The notes below the pieces were generated by a model that ran no database searches, was not told the DNA's origin, and worked only from the letters and a program-made list of their open reading frames with translations. Both the position numbers and the translations under genes were made by a program. From contig NZ_CP109599.1 of the NCBI RefSeq assembly GCF_036231945.1, forward strand, positions 3,070,501-3,134,500: DNA of 64,000 nt, in the 5' to 3' direction. Origin of the DNA: Streptomyces sp. NBC_01429. Its GTDB lineage: Bacteria > Actinomycetota > Actinomycetes > Streptomycetales > Streptomycetaceae. Shown here piece by piece: positions 42,385-51,711 of the stretch (position 1 is the first letter of the stretch; every line of letters starts with the position of its first letter).

Positions 42385-43199
42385 GCCGGCGTCCTCGTGT
42401 CCGTGGGCCCGCAGTCGTGTCCGTACTCGACGAAATGACGGTCGTCGAACAGCTCCGGATGTCCCTGTCCGAGGCCGCGCTCCCGTCCCACGGCCAGCAC
42501 CGTGCGCCAGTACGGCTTGACGGGCGGCCAGCGCGTGCCCGTCCGGCAGTACGACGCGTCGATCATGTACCGGGGGCCCTCGCCCCGTAACGGACCGGGG
42601 GCGGCGCGCCGGGTGTGGAAGAGCGCGGAGTGCAGCAGCACGGTGGAGCCGGCCGGCAGGTCGTCGATGACCGCCTCGCCGGGCTGCTCGGCCGTCCCGA
42701 GGTGGCTCCACGCGTCCTTCTCCGCGACCTGCCGGTGGGATCCGGGCAGCACGGCCAGTGCGCCCATCGCGGGCCGGAGGCCGCCTATGTAGTGCAGGGC
42801 GTGGACCATGGGGTACGTACGGTCGCGCTGGGGGCGCTGCTCGTAGTCGTGGTGCCAGCTCTTGCCGCCGCCTCCGGGCGGGCGGCGGTCGCTGTGCAGA
42901 TGGTGGAAGACGAAGGACGGGCCCAGCAGGCGCTCGTCGCCGAGCAGTTCCAGCAGCGGGGCGTGGGCGGCCAGCTCGCCGTGGGCCGCCATCCCCAGCT
43001 CGACCTCGTCCGGTGGAGGGGTCCGTCCCGGCGATAAGCACGCGTCTATGGAGCGCTGCCGCAGACCGGTGTCGACCCACCGGTCGGCTTCGGGCGCCAG
43101 TCGGCCGACCAGGCCGGGGGGCAGGAAGCCGGGGAGGACGAGGTAGCCGCTCTCGCCGAAGTCCTTCAGCCGCACATCGAGGTCCGCAAAGCTGATCAC
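42381..43199 (-). CDS. Phytanoyl-CoA dioxygenase (PhyH) family oxygenase
   Basis: Fe(II)/2-oxoglutarate dioxygenase-fold enzyme of 272 residues. The iron triad is visible: H-x-D in SWHHDYEQRP and the distal His in VLLHSALFHTRRAAPG, followed by the Arg that binds 2-oxoglutarate. FGESGYLVLPGFL is the usual N-terminal opening. It hydroxylates or desaturates an unknown small molecule. I use GTG 43199, with AGGGGGG 9 bases before it; GTG 43223 is possible. It leads an operon with the DUF6309 gene. Confidence 0.87.
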   Translation of the reverse strand: MISFADLDVRLKDFGESGYLVLPGFLPPGLVGRLAPEADRWVDTGLRQRSIDACLSPGRTPPPDEVELGMAAHGELAAHAPLLELLGDERLLGPSFVFHHLHSDRRPPGGGGKSWHHDYEQRPQRDRTYPMVHALHYIGGLRPAMGALAVLPGSHRQVAEKDAWSHLGTAEQPGEAVIDDLPAGSTVLLHSALFHTRRAAPGPLRGEGPRYMIDASYCRTGTRWPPVKPYWRTVLAVGRERGLGQGHPELFDDRHFVEYGHDCGPTDTRTPA

Positions 43200-43370
43200 G
43201 CGATGAAACCCCCCTGCATTCACCGAGATGTCACCAGAATTACCTTCGGACGCGTCCGGCCCTTCTCTATCCCGTCGGCCCCCGGCGCACGCCTGACCGG
43301 TCGACAATGGCCAAAGGTGAACACGTTGGCCGGATTCGCCGAGAATCAGCCCGCGGGACCGTGCTGCCCC

Positions 43371-44288
43371 TCAGACCGTGGTCCGCTCCAGCACCGTCGC
43401 GCCCGCCGCCGGGGAGGTGGCGGTGCGGGCCGTACGGCAGGTGCCCGAGGCGAGGAGGGCGTGGGCGACGCGCTCGGCGTCGTCGGGGGTCTTCGCCAGG
43501 AACGCCGTGGTCGGGCCGGAGCCGGAGACCAGGGCCGCGAGCGCGCCCGCGGCCGTGCCCGCGGCGAGGGTGCGGGACAGGGCGGGGCGCAGGGCGAGGG
43601 CCGCGGGCTGGAGGTCGTTGGCGAGGGTGGCCGCGAGGGCGGTGGCGTCGCCGGTGCGCAGGGCGTCGAGCAGCGCCGGGGCGGCGGCCGGGGCCGGGAT
43701 CTCGGTGTGCGCGGTGAGCCGGTCGAACTCCCGGAAGACGGTGGGGGTGGACAGCCCGCCGTCCGCGACCGCGAAGACCCAGTGGAAGTCGCCGCCGACG
43801 TCGAGCGGGGTGAGCAGCTCGCCCCGGCCGGTGCCCAGCGCCGCGCCGCCGATCAGGCTGAACGGTACGTCGCTGCCCAGCTCCGCGCAGATCGCGAGGA
43901 GTTCGTCCCGGGTGGAGTTCAGCGACCAGAGGGCGTCGCAGGCGAGCAGGGCGCCCGCGCCGTCCGCGCTGCCGCCCGCCATGCCGCCGGCGACCGGGAT
44001 GTCCTTGTCGATGTGGACGTGCACGCGCGGGTCGATGCCGTGCCGCTCGGCGAGCGCGATCGCGGCGCGGGCGGCGAGGTTCGTACGGTCCAGGGGGACC
44101 TGAGCGGCGTCGGGACCGGCACAGGTGACGCGCAGTTCGTCGGCGGGGGTCACCGTGATCTCGTCGTGGAGACCGACGGCGAGGAAGACATTGGCCAGGT
44201 CGTGGAAGCCGTCGGGGCGGGCGGCGCCGACCGCCAGCTGGACGTTGACCTTGGCCGGAACCCGTACCCGTACCTGTTCCCCGCTCAC
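43371..44288 (-). CDS. ispE: 4-diphosphocytidyl-2-C-methyl-D-erythritol kinase
   Basis: GHMP kinase of the MEP isoprenoid pathway. The 305 residues contain [20 protein letters not shown], the ATP loop [17 protein letters not shown] and [11 protein letters not shown]. Its GTG start overlaps the rsmA stop by GTGA, giving the conserved rsmA-ispE pair. A 170-bp gap separates it from the dioxygenase operon downstream; that gap holds the operon's promoter. Confidence 0.95.
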   Translation of the reverse strand: MSGEQVRVRVPAKVNVQLAVGAARPDGFHDLANVFLAVGLHDEITVTPADELRVTCAGPDAAQVPLDRTNLAARAAIALAERHGIDPRVHVHIDKDIPVAGGMAGGSADGAGALLACDALWSLNSTRDELLAICAELGSDVPFSLIGGAALGTGRGELLTPLDVGGDFHWVFAVADGGLSTPTVFREFDRLTAHTEIPAPAAAPALLDALRTGDATALAATLANDLQPAALALRPALSRTLAAGTAAGALAALVSGSGPTTAFLAKTPDDAERVAHALLASGTCRTARTATSPAAGATVLERTTV

Positions 44289-45202
44289 GCGCCCGCCCCC
44301 TTCGACTCCGCGATCCGCGCGAACTCCTCGACCGTCAGCGACTCGCCGCGCGCCTGCGGCGACACGCCCGCGGCGACGAGCGCCGCCTCCGCCGCCGGGG
44401 CGGAGCCCGCCCAGCCGGCGAGGGCCGCGCGCAGGGTCTTGCGGCGCTGGGCGAAGGCCGCGTCGATGACGGCGAAGACCTCGGTCCTGTCGGCCGTCGT
44501 CCGGACCGGCTCGGCGCGGCGCACCAGCGAGACGAGCCCGGAGTCCACGTTGGGCGCGGGCCAGAAGACGGTGCGGCCGATCGCGCCGGCGCGCTTGACG
44601 TCCGCGTACCAGTTGGCCTTGACCGAGGGCACTCCGTAGACCTTGTTGCCGGGGGCGGCGGCGAGCCGGTCGGCGACCTCGGCCTGGACCATGATCAGGG
44701 TCCGCTCGATGGTCGGGAAGTGCTCCAGCATGTGCAGCAGTACGGGCACGGCCACGTTGTACGGGAGGTTCGCGACCAGCGCGGTCGGCGGCGGGCCCGG
44801 CAGCTCCCGCACCCGCATGGCGTCGGAGTGCACCAGCGAGAAGCGCCCGGCGCGGTCCGGCATCCGCGCCTCGATCGTGGCGGGCAGCGCGGCCGCCAGG
44901 GTGTCGTCGATCTCGACGGCCGTCACACGGTCGGCGGCCTCCAGCAGCGCCAGCGTGAGCGAGCCGAGCCCGGGGCCGATCTCCACGACGACGTCGTCGG
45001 GGCGCACCTCGGCGGTGCGGACGATCCGGCGGACGGTGTTGGCGTCGATGACGAAGTTCTGGCCACGCTGCTTCGTGGGGCGCACGCCCAGCGCCGTCGC
45101 GAGTTCGCGGACGTCCGCCGGGCCCAGCAGGGCGTCGGAGGCGGCCGGGGGCGCGGCGGCGGGGGTGGTGTCGTCTGGGGCGTCGGGCTCTGTGGTGCTC
45201 AC
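44285..45202 (-). CDS. rsmA: 16S rRNA dimethyladenosine transferase (KsgA)
   Basis: Dimethylates the two adjacent adenines near the 3' end of 16S rRNA, a late step of 30S maturation. In 305 residues it shows the start [20 protein letters not shown] motif [17 protein letters not shown], and the catalytic [11 protein letters not shown]. The N-terminus has a Thr/Ala/Pro-rich extension. The start at GTG 45202 has only a weak ribosome site. It is coupled to ispE. Confidence 0.96.
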   Translation of the reverse strand: MSTTEPDAPDDTTPAAAPPAASDALLGPADVRELATALGVRPTKQRGQNFVIDANTVRRIVRTAEVRPDDVVVEIGPGLGSLTLALLEAADRVTAVEIDDTLAAALPATIEARMPDRAGRFSLVHSDAMRVRELPGPPPTALVANLPYNVAVPVLLHMLEHFPTIERTLIMVQAEVADRLAAAPGNKVYGVPSVKANWYADVKRAGAIGRTVFWPAPNVDSGLVSLVRRAEPVRTTADRTEVFAVIDAAFAQRRKTLRAALAGWAGSAPAAEAALVAAGVSPQARGESLTVEEFARIAESKGAGA

Positions 45203-45310
45203 CCGCTCAGCCTACGGCGGCGGCCCCCGGCCGCCGGACACCGAGCCGGGGATGCCGCCGCGTGTGTCCGTACGCGCGCCGGCGTTCGAACACGCGCCGT
45301 GCATAGGTAC

Positions 45311-45395
45311 GCGCCGTACGTCGGTGCGCGCCGTACGTCGGTGCGCGCCGTACGTCGGTGCGCGCCGTACGTCGGTGCGCGCCGTACGTCGGTGC
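45311..45395. repeat. 17-bp tandem repeat array
   Basis: Five perfect head-to-tail copies of GCGCCGTACGTCGGTGC, then a sixth copy with a one-base loss and a substitution, ending at tatD's stop. Each unit contains the palindromic CGTACG. The array fills the 202-bp gap between rsmA and tatD, in the upstream region of rsmA. Confidence 0.93.
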
Positions 45396-45404
45396 GCGCC
45401 TACG

Positions 45405-46274
45405 TCAGTAGCCGAACGCGCGCGCCGTGTTCCGCGCGATCGCCTCCGCCATCGCGTCCTCGCCGATTCCGCGCACTTCCGCCATCGCACGCAGCGTGAC
45501 CGGAATGAGGTAGGGCGCATTCGGCCGCCCCCGATAGGGCGCCGGCGTGAGAAAAGGAGCATCCGTCTCGACGAGAATGAGCCCCAATGGCGCTATTTTG
45601 AGCGCATCACGCAACGGTTGAGCATTCTTGAAGGTGACATTACCGGCGAACGACATGTAATAACCGGCGTCCGCACAGATCCCGGCCATTTCCGCGTCAC
45701 CGGAATAACAATGGAACACCGTACGCTCCGGCGCGCCTTCTTCGGTGAGAATACGCAGCACATCGGCGTGCGCCTCGCGGTCGTGGATCACGAGCGCCTT
45801 GTCGTGGCGCTTGGCGATCTCGATATGGGCGCGGAAGGAGCGCTCCTGGGCGGCCACGCCCTCGGGCCCCGTCCTGAAGTAGTCGAGCCCCGTCTCGCCG
45901 ACGCCCCGTACCTGCGGCAGGGCGGCCAGCCGGTCGATCTCGGCGAGCGCGTCGTCCAGCGCGTCGTCGCCGCCTGCCGCGCGCTCGCCCTGGCGCGACC
46001 AGCCGTCGGGGTCGCCGTGGACGATGCGGGGGGCCTCGTTGGGGTGCAGGGCGACCGCCGCGTGCACGTTCTCGTACGCCTCGGCCGTCTCGGCGGCCCA
46101 GCGCGAACCCTTGAGGTCGCACCCCACCTGGACCACCGTCGTCACACCGACAGCGGCGGCGCTCTCCAGAGCCTCCGCGACCGTGCTGTCCTGCATGTCC
46201 AGGTGGGTGTGCGCATCCGCGACCGCCACCCGAAGTGGCTCGGGCAGCGGCGGCGGAGCTTGCTTCGAACTCAT
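45405..46274 (-). CDS. tatD: TatD-family metal-dependent DNase
   Basis: TIM-barrel hydrolase of 289 residues. Metal ligands are seen in VADAHTHLDM (H-x-H), GETGLDYFRTGP (Glu), FRAHIEIAKRHDKALVIHDR (His), and ETDAPFLTPAPYRG (Asp). The family has 3'-5' DNase activity and roles in DNA repair. The ATG at 46274 is used; ATG 46313 would have no ribosome site. It lies upstream of rsmA across the repeat array, an order common in actinobacteria. Confidence 0.93.
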   Translation of the reverse strand: MSSKQAPPPLPEPLRVAVADAHTHLDMQDSTVAEALESAAAVGVTTVVQVGCDLKGSRWAAETAEAYENVHAAVALHPNEAPRIVHGDPDGWSRQGERAAGGDDALDDALAEIDRLAALPQVRGVGETGLDYFRTGPEGVAAQERSFRAHIEIAKRHDKALVIHDREAHADVLRILTEEGAPERTVFHCYSGDAEMAGICADAGYYMSFAGNVTFKNAQPLRDALKIAPLGLILVETDAPFLTPAPYRGRPNAPYLIPVTLRAMAEVRGIGEDAMAEAIARNTARAFGY

Positions 46275-46341
46275 GGGAGCCGATCCTACGAGAGCCGCGG
46301 GACCGGGGGCCATGCGCTCACATCCTCATGCGCTCACATGC

Positions 46342-46785
46342 TCACGTGCGGTGATGGTGCTGGAACGGGTGCAGCAGATCGGCGAGGTGCCAGTGGTGGT
46401 GCGTGCGGTCCGCGTCGTCGGGGCCGTCGGATATCCCCCCGTCCCGCCGCGCGGCCGCCTCGGCCTCCGCCGCCTTCGCCTCCGCCGCCTTCTTGGCCGC
46501 CCGGGACGTCTTCGCCGGGTGGTGGTGCTCGCTCATCAGAGCCTGCACGGACGACACCTGGCCGGACCTCATGATGCGGACAACATGGCCCCCGCAATTC
46601 ACACAGGTCGGGCTGGACAGCGGGGAAGGAACCCGTATCCCGTCCGTCTTGTATACGACAACATTCTGGCCCGAGCCGTCGACATAGTGCTCTATGTCGT
46701 AGGACTGCTCCCAGCCGTGTCCACAGCGCATGCAGCAAAAGGCATATGCCTCGTGGGCGACGGCGGTGCCCGTGATCTCACTCAT
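46342..46785 (-). CDS. Zinc-ribbon protein with His-rich tail
   Basis: Protein of 147 residues, function unknown. Two Cys pairs (CMRCGHGW and CVNCGG) should form a zinc ribbon of about 60 residues. An Ala/Lys/Glu-rich helix follows (AAKKAAEAKAAEAEAAARR), and the tail is rich in His (HHHWHLADL and HPFQHHH). The start ATG 46785 has GAGGAG at 5 bases. Found between tatD and rsmI. A metal-storage or nucleic-acid role is possible but not shown. Confidence 0.75.
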   Translation of the reverse strand: MSEITGTAVAHEAYAFCCMRCGHGWEQSYDIEHYVDGSGQNVVVYKTDGIRVPSPLSSPTCVNCGGHVVRIMRSGQVSSVQALMSEHHHPAKTSRAAKKAAEAKAAEAEAAARRDGGISDGPDDADRTHHHWHLADLLHPFQHHHRT

Positions 46786-46924
46786 GCCAGCTCCTCTCCA
46801 CTGGTCCAGTGGACGCCTTCGAAGGCGGGAGCGCATCATCGCTGTCGATTAATGGAGTGGTCTTGGCCTTCTCATGCCACAAAGGCCCGGGAGAAGCCCC
46901 GGCACGCGGTCTGCGCTTTACATT

Positions 46925-47875
46925 TCACGATAGTCCTTTGCCCGCCGCGGGGCCGCCCGCCGACGGGCCGCCCGCCGCACGCGCCGCGTTCTTCGCCGCC
47001 ACCACGGCGTCGAACACCTCGCGCTTGGGCACACCGGTCTCGGCGGCGACCGAGGCGATCGCCTCCTTGCGCCGCTCCCCCGCCTCCTCCCGGTCCCGTA
47101 CCCGCCGGACCAGCTCCTCGGCGTCCAGCTCGCCCGGGTCGGGCTCGGGCGCGCCCTCGACGACGACGGTGATCTCCCCCCGTACGCCCTCCGCCGCCCA
47201 GCGGGCCAGCTCGCCCAGGCCGCCGCGCTTGACCTCCTCGTACGTCTTGGTCAGCTCGCGGCAGACGGCGGCCCTGCGGTCCGCGCCGAAGACCTCGGCC
47301 ATCGCGGCGAGGGTGTCGTCCAGCCGGTGCGGCGCCTCGAAGTAGACGAGCGTGCGCCGCTCGGCCGCGGCCTCGCGGAGCCTGCTCAGCCGCTCGCCCG
47401 CCTTGCGCGGCAGGAAGCCCTCGAAGCAGAAGCGGTCCACGGGCAGCCCGGACAGCGCCAGCGCGGTCAGCACGGCGGAGGGCCCCGGCACCGCCGTCAC
47501 CCTGATGTCCCGCTCGACCGCCGCCGCCACCAGCCGGTAGCCGGGGTCGGAGACCGAGGGCATGCCCGCGTCCGTGACGAGCAGCACCCGCGCCCCGTCC
47601 ACCAGCGCCTCGACCAGCTCGGGTGTCCTGGCGGTCTCGTTGCCCTCGAAGTACGACACGATCCGGCCACGGGTCCGCACCCCGAGCGCCTGGGTGAGCC
47701 GACGCAGCCGCCGGGTGTCCTCGGCGGCGATCACATCGGCCGTCTCCAGCTCGGTGGAGAGCCGGGGCGGCGCGTCGGTGACATCGCCGATCGGCGTCCC
47801 GGCGAGGACGAGCGTGCCGTGCGTTCCGTGTGCCCCGTGCGGCTGGTGGGTCCCGTGCGTTCCGTGCGTTTCCAT
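46925..47875 (-). CDS. rsmI: 16S rRNA 2'-O-ribose C1402 methyltransferase
   Basis: Tetrapyrrole-methylase-fold enzyme of about 316 residues. The family motifs are LVLAGTPIGDVTDAPPRL, IAAEDTRRLRRL, LVTDAGMPSVSDPGYRLV and VYFEAPHRLDDTLA. The first 20 residues are an unusual His-Gly-Thr repeat (THGTHGTHQPHGAHGTHGT) made from GTG/CAC-rich hexamer-like DNA. The start is ATG 47875 with a GGCGG site; ATG 47887 adds four residues. It is divergent from pmt with about 65 bp between, the conserved actinobacterial arrangement. Confidence 0.92.
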   Translation of the reverse strand: METHGTHGTHQPHGAHGTHGTLVLAGTPIGDVTDAPPRLSTELETADVIAAEDTRRLRRLTQALGVRTRGRIVSYFEGNETARTPELVEALVDGARVLLVTDAGMPSVSDPGYRLVAAAVERDIRVTAVPGPSAVLTALALSGLPVDRFCFEGFLPRKAGERLSRLREAAAERRTLVYFEAPHRLDDTLAAMAEVFGADRRAAVCRELTKTYEEVKRGGLGELARWAAEGVRGEITVVVEGAPEPDPGELDAEELVRRVRDREEAGERRKEAIASVAAETGVPKREVFDAVVAAKNAARAAGGPSAGGPAAGKGLS

Positions 47876-47940
47876 CACATCCGCCATCCTCGCAGGGCGC
47901 GACGCGCCCCTCGCACAGCGGCGTTCCCTACGATGGCGCG

Positions 47941-49662
47941 GTGACCAGTACCGCACCCTCAGCCCTTCAGGGGCACGACGCCGAGGACAAGCCGCCCTCC
48001 TGGCCGCAGCGGCTGCGCCGATTCGGCCATTCCCCACGGCCGGTGACCGGTCTGCGCGAGCGGCTCGTACCGCCGTACACCCGGCCCTCGGAGCGGCTGT
48101 GGGCCGTCCTCGGGATCTCCCCGGCCCGCGCGGAACGGATCGTCCGCTGGTCGGCGTGGGGCGGTCCGCTGCTCGTGGCGCTGGTCGCCGGGATGCTGCG
48201 GTTCTGGCACCTGGGCAGCCCCAAGGCGGTGATATTCGACGAGACGTATTACGCGAAGGACGCCTGGGCGCTCATCAACCAGGGGTACGAGGGCAGCTGG
48301 CCCAAGGACATCGACAAGTCGATCCTGAAGGACCCGTCCTCGGTCCCCGTTCCGACCGACCCCGGCTATGTGGTGCATCCGCCGGTGGGCAAGTGGGTCA
48401 TCGGACTCGGCGAGTACGTCTTCGGGTTCAACCCCTTCGGCTGGCGCTTCATGGTGGCGCTGCTCGGCACGCTGTCCGTGCTGATGCTGTGCCGGATCGG
48501 GCGGCGGCTGTTCCGTTCGACGTTCCTGGGCTGTCTGGCGGGCGCGCTGCTCGCCGTGGACGGGCTGCACTTCGTGATGAGCAGGACCGCGCTGCTCGAC
48601 CTGGTGCTGATGTTCTTCGTGCTGGCCGCGTTCGGGTGTCTGCTGATCGACCGCGACTGGGCCAGGCGCGGACTGGCGGCGGCGCTGCCGGTGGACGAGG
48701 AGGGCGTGCTGCGCCCGGATGCCACCGTCGCGCGGACGCTGCGGCTGGGCTGGCGCCCCTGGCGGCTGGCCGCCGGGGTGATGCTGGGGCTGGCCTTCGC
48801 GACGAAGTGGAACGGGCTCTACATCCTCACCGCCTTCGCGATCATGGCCGTGCTGTGGGACGTGGGCGCGCGCAGGACGGCCGGCGCGGTACGGCCGTAC
48901 TCGGCGGTGATCCTGCGCGACGTGGTGCCGGCCTTCGTCTCGACCGTCCCGGTCGCGATCGGTACGTACCTCGCCTCCTGGACCGGCTGGATCGTCACCG
49001 ACAAGGGGTACTTCCGGAACTGGGCGGCGACGGCGGGGCAGGGCGGCGGCTTCACCTGGCTGCCGGACTGGCTGCGCAGCCTGTGGCACTACGAGACCGA
49101 GGTCTACTCCTTCCACGTCAATCTGACCTCGGGCCACACCTACCAGTCGAACCCGTGGAGCTGGATCATCCTGGGCCGCCCGGTCTCGTACTTCTACGAG
49201 GACCCGGCGGCCGGCAAGGACGGCTGCCCGGCGTCGACGGCGGGCAAGTGCGCCCGCGAGGTGCTGGCGATCGGCACACCGCTGCTGTGGTGGACGGCGG
49301 CGTTCGCGCTCTGTTACGTGCTGTGGCGCTGGTTCTTCCGCCGCGACTGGCGCGCGGGCGCGATCGCGGGCGCGGTGGCGGCGGGGTGGGCGCCGTGGTT
49401 CCTGTACCAGGAGCGGACGATCTTCCTCTTCTACGCGGTCGTCTTCGTACCGTTCCTCTGTCTGGCGGTGGCGATGCTGGTCGGCGCGATCGTGGGGCCA
49501 CCGGGCTCGGACGAGCGGCGCAGGACGATCGGCGCGGTCGGCGCGGGGGTGCTGGTGCTGCTGATCGTGTGGAACTTCATCTACTTCTGGCCGCTGTACA
49601 CGGGGACCGCGATCCCGCTGGACTCGTGGCGCTCGCGGATGTGGCTGGACACCTGGGTCTGA
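47941..49662 (+). CDS. pmt: Polyprenol-phosphate-mannose-dependent protein O-mannosyltransferase
   Basis: GT39 membrane enzyme of 573 residues that adds mannose to secreted proteins, using polyprenol-P-mannose. The first luminal loop has the catalytic acidic pair in FDETYYAKDAW, and YVVHPPVGKW is a family block. About ten transmembrane segments follow, including GTLSVLMLCRIGRRLF and the closing LVLLIVWNFIYFWPLYTG. The GTG at 47941 is chosen by homology. It is transcribed away from rsmI. In S. coelicolor Pmt is needed for phage receptor glycosylation. Confidence 0.92.
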   Translation: MTSTAPSALQGHDAEDKPPSWPQRLRRFGHSPRPVTGLRERLVPPYTRPSERLWAVLGISPARAERIVRWSAWGGPLLVALVAGMLRFWHLGSPKAVIFDETYYAKDAWALINQGYEGSWPKDIDKSILKDPSSVPVPTDPGYVVHPPVGKWVIGLGEYVFGFNPFGWRFMVALLGTLSVLMLCRIGRRLFRSTFLGCLAGALLAVDGLHFVMSRTALLDLVLMFFVLAAFGCLLIDRDWARRGLAAALPVDEEGVLRPDATVARTLRLGWRPWRLAAGVMLGLAFATKWNGLYILTAFAIMAVLWDVGARRTAGAVRPYSAVILRDVVPAFVSTVPVAIGTYLASWTGWIVTDKGYFRNWAATAGQGGGFTWLPDWLRSLWHYETEVYSFHVNLTSGHTYQSNPWSWIILGRPVSYFYEDPAAGKDGCPASTAGKCAREVLAIGTPLLWWTAAFALCYVLWRWFFRRDWRAGAIAGAVAAGWAPWFLYQERTIFLFYAVVFVPFLCLAVAMLVGAIVGPPGSDERRRTIGAVGAGVLVLLIVWNFIYFWPLYTGTAIPLDSWRSRMWLDTWV

Positions 49663-49686
49663 CGGTCCCGCCGCGTCGGCGCGGGA

Positions 49687-49755
49687 CGGCGACTCCCCGT
49701 CCGGCGACTCCCCGTCCGGCGACTCCCGGTCCGGCACCTCACGGTCCGGCAACTC
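49687..49755. repeat. 15-bp imperfect tandem repeats
   Basis: About five copies of a unit close to CCGGCGACTCCCCGT, the first three nearly perfect and the last two diverged, in the pmt-PBP gap (49663-49855). No gene lies here. It might influence the pmt 3' end or the PBP promoter. Confidence 0.7.
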
Positions 49756-49855
49756 TCGCCCCCGTCGCCCCGGTGGTCCCGTAGAGTGCGGCTCGACCGT
49801 TCCTTGAACATGGCTCAGATGATCAAGGAGGCTCCTGGGGAGGGGTACCGCACTC

Positions 49856-51502
49856 ATGCGCAGTGGAGCGAAGACCGCCGTCATAGGCGGAGTTTTCCTG
49901 GTGGTCGCTGGTGGGGTCGGCTACGGCGCGTACGCCGTGTACGGGGACGTCGCCGGTGACGGCAGCGGCAGTGTCTCCGCCACCCGCGAGGTGAAGACCG
50001 GCCCGCTGAGCGCCGAGGAGATCGACACGGCCGCGAAGGAGTTCCTCGCCGGGTGGGCGAAGGGCGACGACGGCGCGACCCTCGCCCAGCTGACCAACGA
50101 CGCCTCCGCCGCCGCGAGCGTCATCGACGGCTACCGCGACGAGGCCCATGTCACCAGCGCGGTGATCACTCCGGGCGCCGCCGTCGGTACGAAGGTCCCC
50201 TTCCAGGTGAAGGCCACGGTCGAGTTCGGCGGGAAGAGCGCGCCCTGGTCGTACGAATCGGAGCTGACGGTGGTGCGCGGGCAGACCACGGGACGCCCGC
50301 TGGTCGACTGGGCCCCCTCCGTGATCCATCCGAAGCTGACGAAGACCAGTCATCTGGTCACGGGCGAGGCTTCGGCCCCGGAGATCGAGGCCGTCGACCG
50401 CAACGGCGTGGAGCTGACGAAGGAGAAGTACCCGTCGCTGGGGCCGATCCTGAACGAACTGCGGGAACGGTACGGCGAGAAGGCGGGCGGCTCGTCCGGC
50501 GTCGAGCTGGCGCTGCGCGCCGACAACGGCGCCGAGGCGGCGTCGGGCCCGGCCGCCGAGACCCTGCTCGTCCTCTCCAAGGGCACCCCCGGCAAGCTGA
50601 CGACCACGCTGGACGCGAACGTGCAGGGCGCCGCCGAGCGGTCGGTGAAGCAGTTCAGCGAGGCGTCGGTCGCGGCCGTCAAGCCGAGTACGGGCGAGAT
50701 CCTGGCCGTGGCCAACAACCGCTCGGACGGCTTCAACGCGGCGATGCTCGGCAAGCAGGCGCCCGGCTCCACGATGAAGATCGTGACCGCCGCCATGCTG
50801 ATGGAGAAGGGCCTGGTGGCGGCGGACCGGCCGGCCGAGTGCCCGCCGACCGCCATGTACATGGGCCGTACCTTCCAGAACCTGGACAAGTTCTCGCTCG
50901 ACAACAGGCCGTTCTCGGAGAGCTTCGCGCGCTCCTGCAACACCGCCTTCATCAAGCAGATCGACGACGTCGACGACGACACCGCGCTGAAGACCGAGAC
51001 CGAGGAGGTCTTCGGGATCGGTCTCGACAACTGGAAGACCGGGGTCCCGACCTTCGACGGCAGCGTGCCGGCCGCCGCGGGCGGCGAGGCCGCGGCCCAG
51101 TACATCGGGCAGGGCACGGTGCAGATGAACGTGCTCAACATGGCGTCGATCACCGCCACGGCCAAGAACGGCAGCTTCAAGCAGCCCGTGCTCGTCGCGC
51201 CCTCCCTGGACGACCGCGAGGTGGCCACGGCCGCCCGCTCGCTCTCCCCCGGTGTGGCGCAGCAGCTGCGCCGGATGATGGCGATCACGGCGACCAGCGG
51301 TACGGGGGCCAACGCGATGTCGGGTCTCGGCGGCGACAAGGGCGCCAAGACCGGCTCCGCCGAGGTCGACGGTCAGGAGACCTCGAACAGCTGGTTCGCG
51401 GGATACCGCGACGACCTGGCGGCCGCGGCGGTCGTCCAGTCCGGCGGACACGGCGGCGACGCGGCGGGCCCGGTGGTCGCGGCGGTGCTGGGCGCGGGCT
51501 GA
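49856..51502 (+). CDS. Class B penicillin-binding protein with NTF2-like domain
   Basis: Membrane-anchored transpeptidase of 548 residues. An N-terminal helix (AVIGGVFLVVAGGVGYGAYA) anchors it. An NTF2-like MecA_N domain (about 50-150) is followed by the transpeptidase domain with S-x-x-K in APGSTMKIV, S-x-N in ARSCNTAF and K-T-G in GAKTGSAEV, all complete. Such PBPs act in peptidoglycan cross-linking; many Streptomyces carry several paralogues. A GGAGGGG site lies 10 bases upstream of the ATG. It follows pmt by 193 bp. Confidence 0.93.
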   Translation: MRSGAKTAVIGGVFLVVAGGVGYGAYAVYGDVAGDGSGSVSATREVKTGPLSAEEIDTAAKEFLAGWAKGDDGATLAQLTNDASAAASVIDGYRDEAHVTSAVITPGAAVGTKVPFQVKATVEFGGKSAPWSYESELTVVRGQTTGRPLVDWAPSVIHPKLTKTSHLVTGEASAPEIEAVDRNGVELTKEKYPSLGPILNELRERYGEKAGGSSGVELALRADNGAEAASGPAAETLLVLSKGTPGKLTTTLDANVQGAAERSVKQFSEASVAAVKPSTGEILAVANNRSDGFNAAMLGKQAPGSTMKIVTAAMLMEKGLVAADRPAECPPTAMYMGRTFQNLDKFSLDNRPFSESFARSCNTAFIKQIDDVDDDTALKTETEEVFGIGLDNWKTGVPTFDGSVPAAAGGEAAAQYIGQGTVQMNVLNMASITATAKNGSFKQPVLVAPSLDDREVATAARSLSPGVAQQLRRMMAITATSGTGANAMSGLGGDKGAKTGSAEVDGQETSNSWFAGYRDDLAAAAVVQSGGHGGDAAGPVVAAVLGAG

Positions 51503-51711
51503 GCGAGGACCGAGCGTCAGCGGCACCTCGTGGGTGGGCCCGCGCGCGGGCCGGGCGGGGTGGCTCGCGCGGGCCGGGCGGGCGGAAAGCCCCTGGTACG
51601 CGGGGTGCGGGGCGCGTTAGCGTGCGGAGTCATGAGCACTTCAGACCCGGCAGTCGTCTGCCCGCCCGCCGTACGTTCCCGTCCCGCTGAGGCCCCGCGC
51701 GAGCCGCGGGC

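Noticed and set aside
45311..45395. Array of short repeats as a CRISPR.
   Set aside because: Units of 17 bp are directly joined with no spacers, and no cas genes are nearby.
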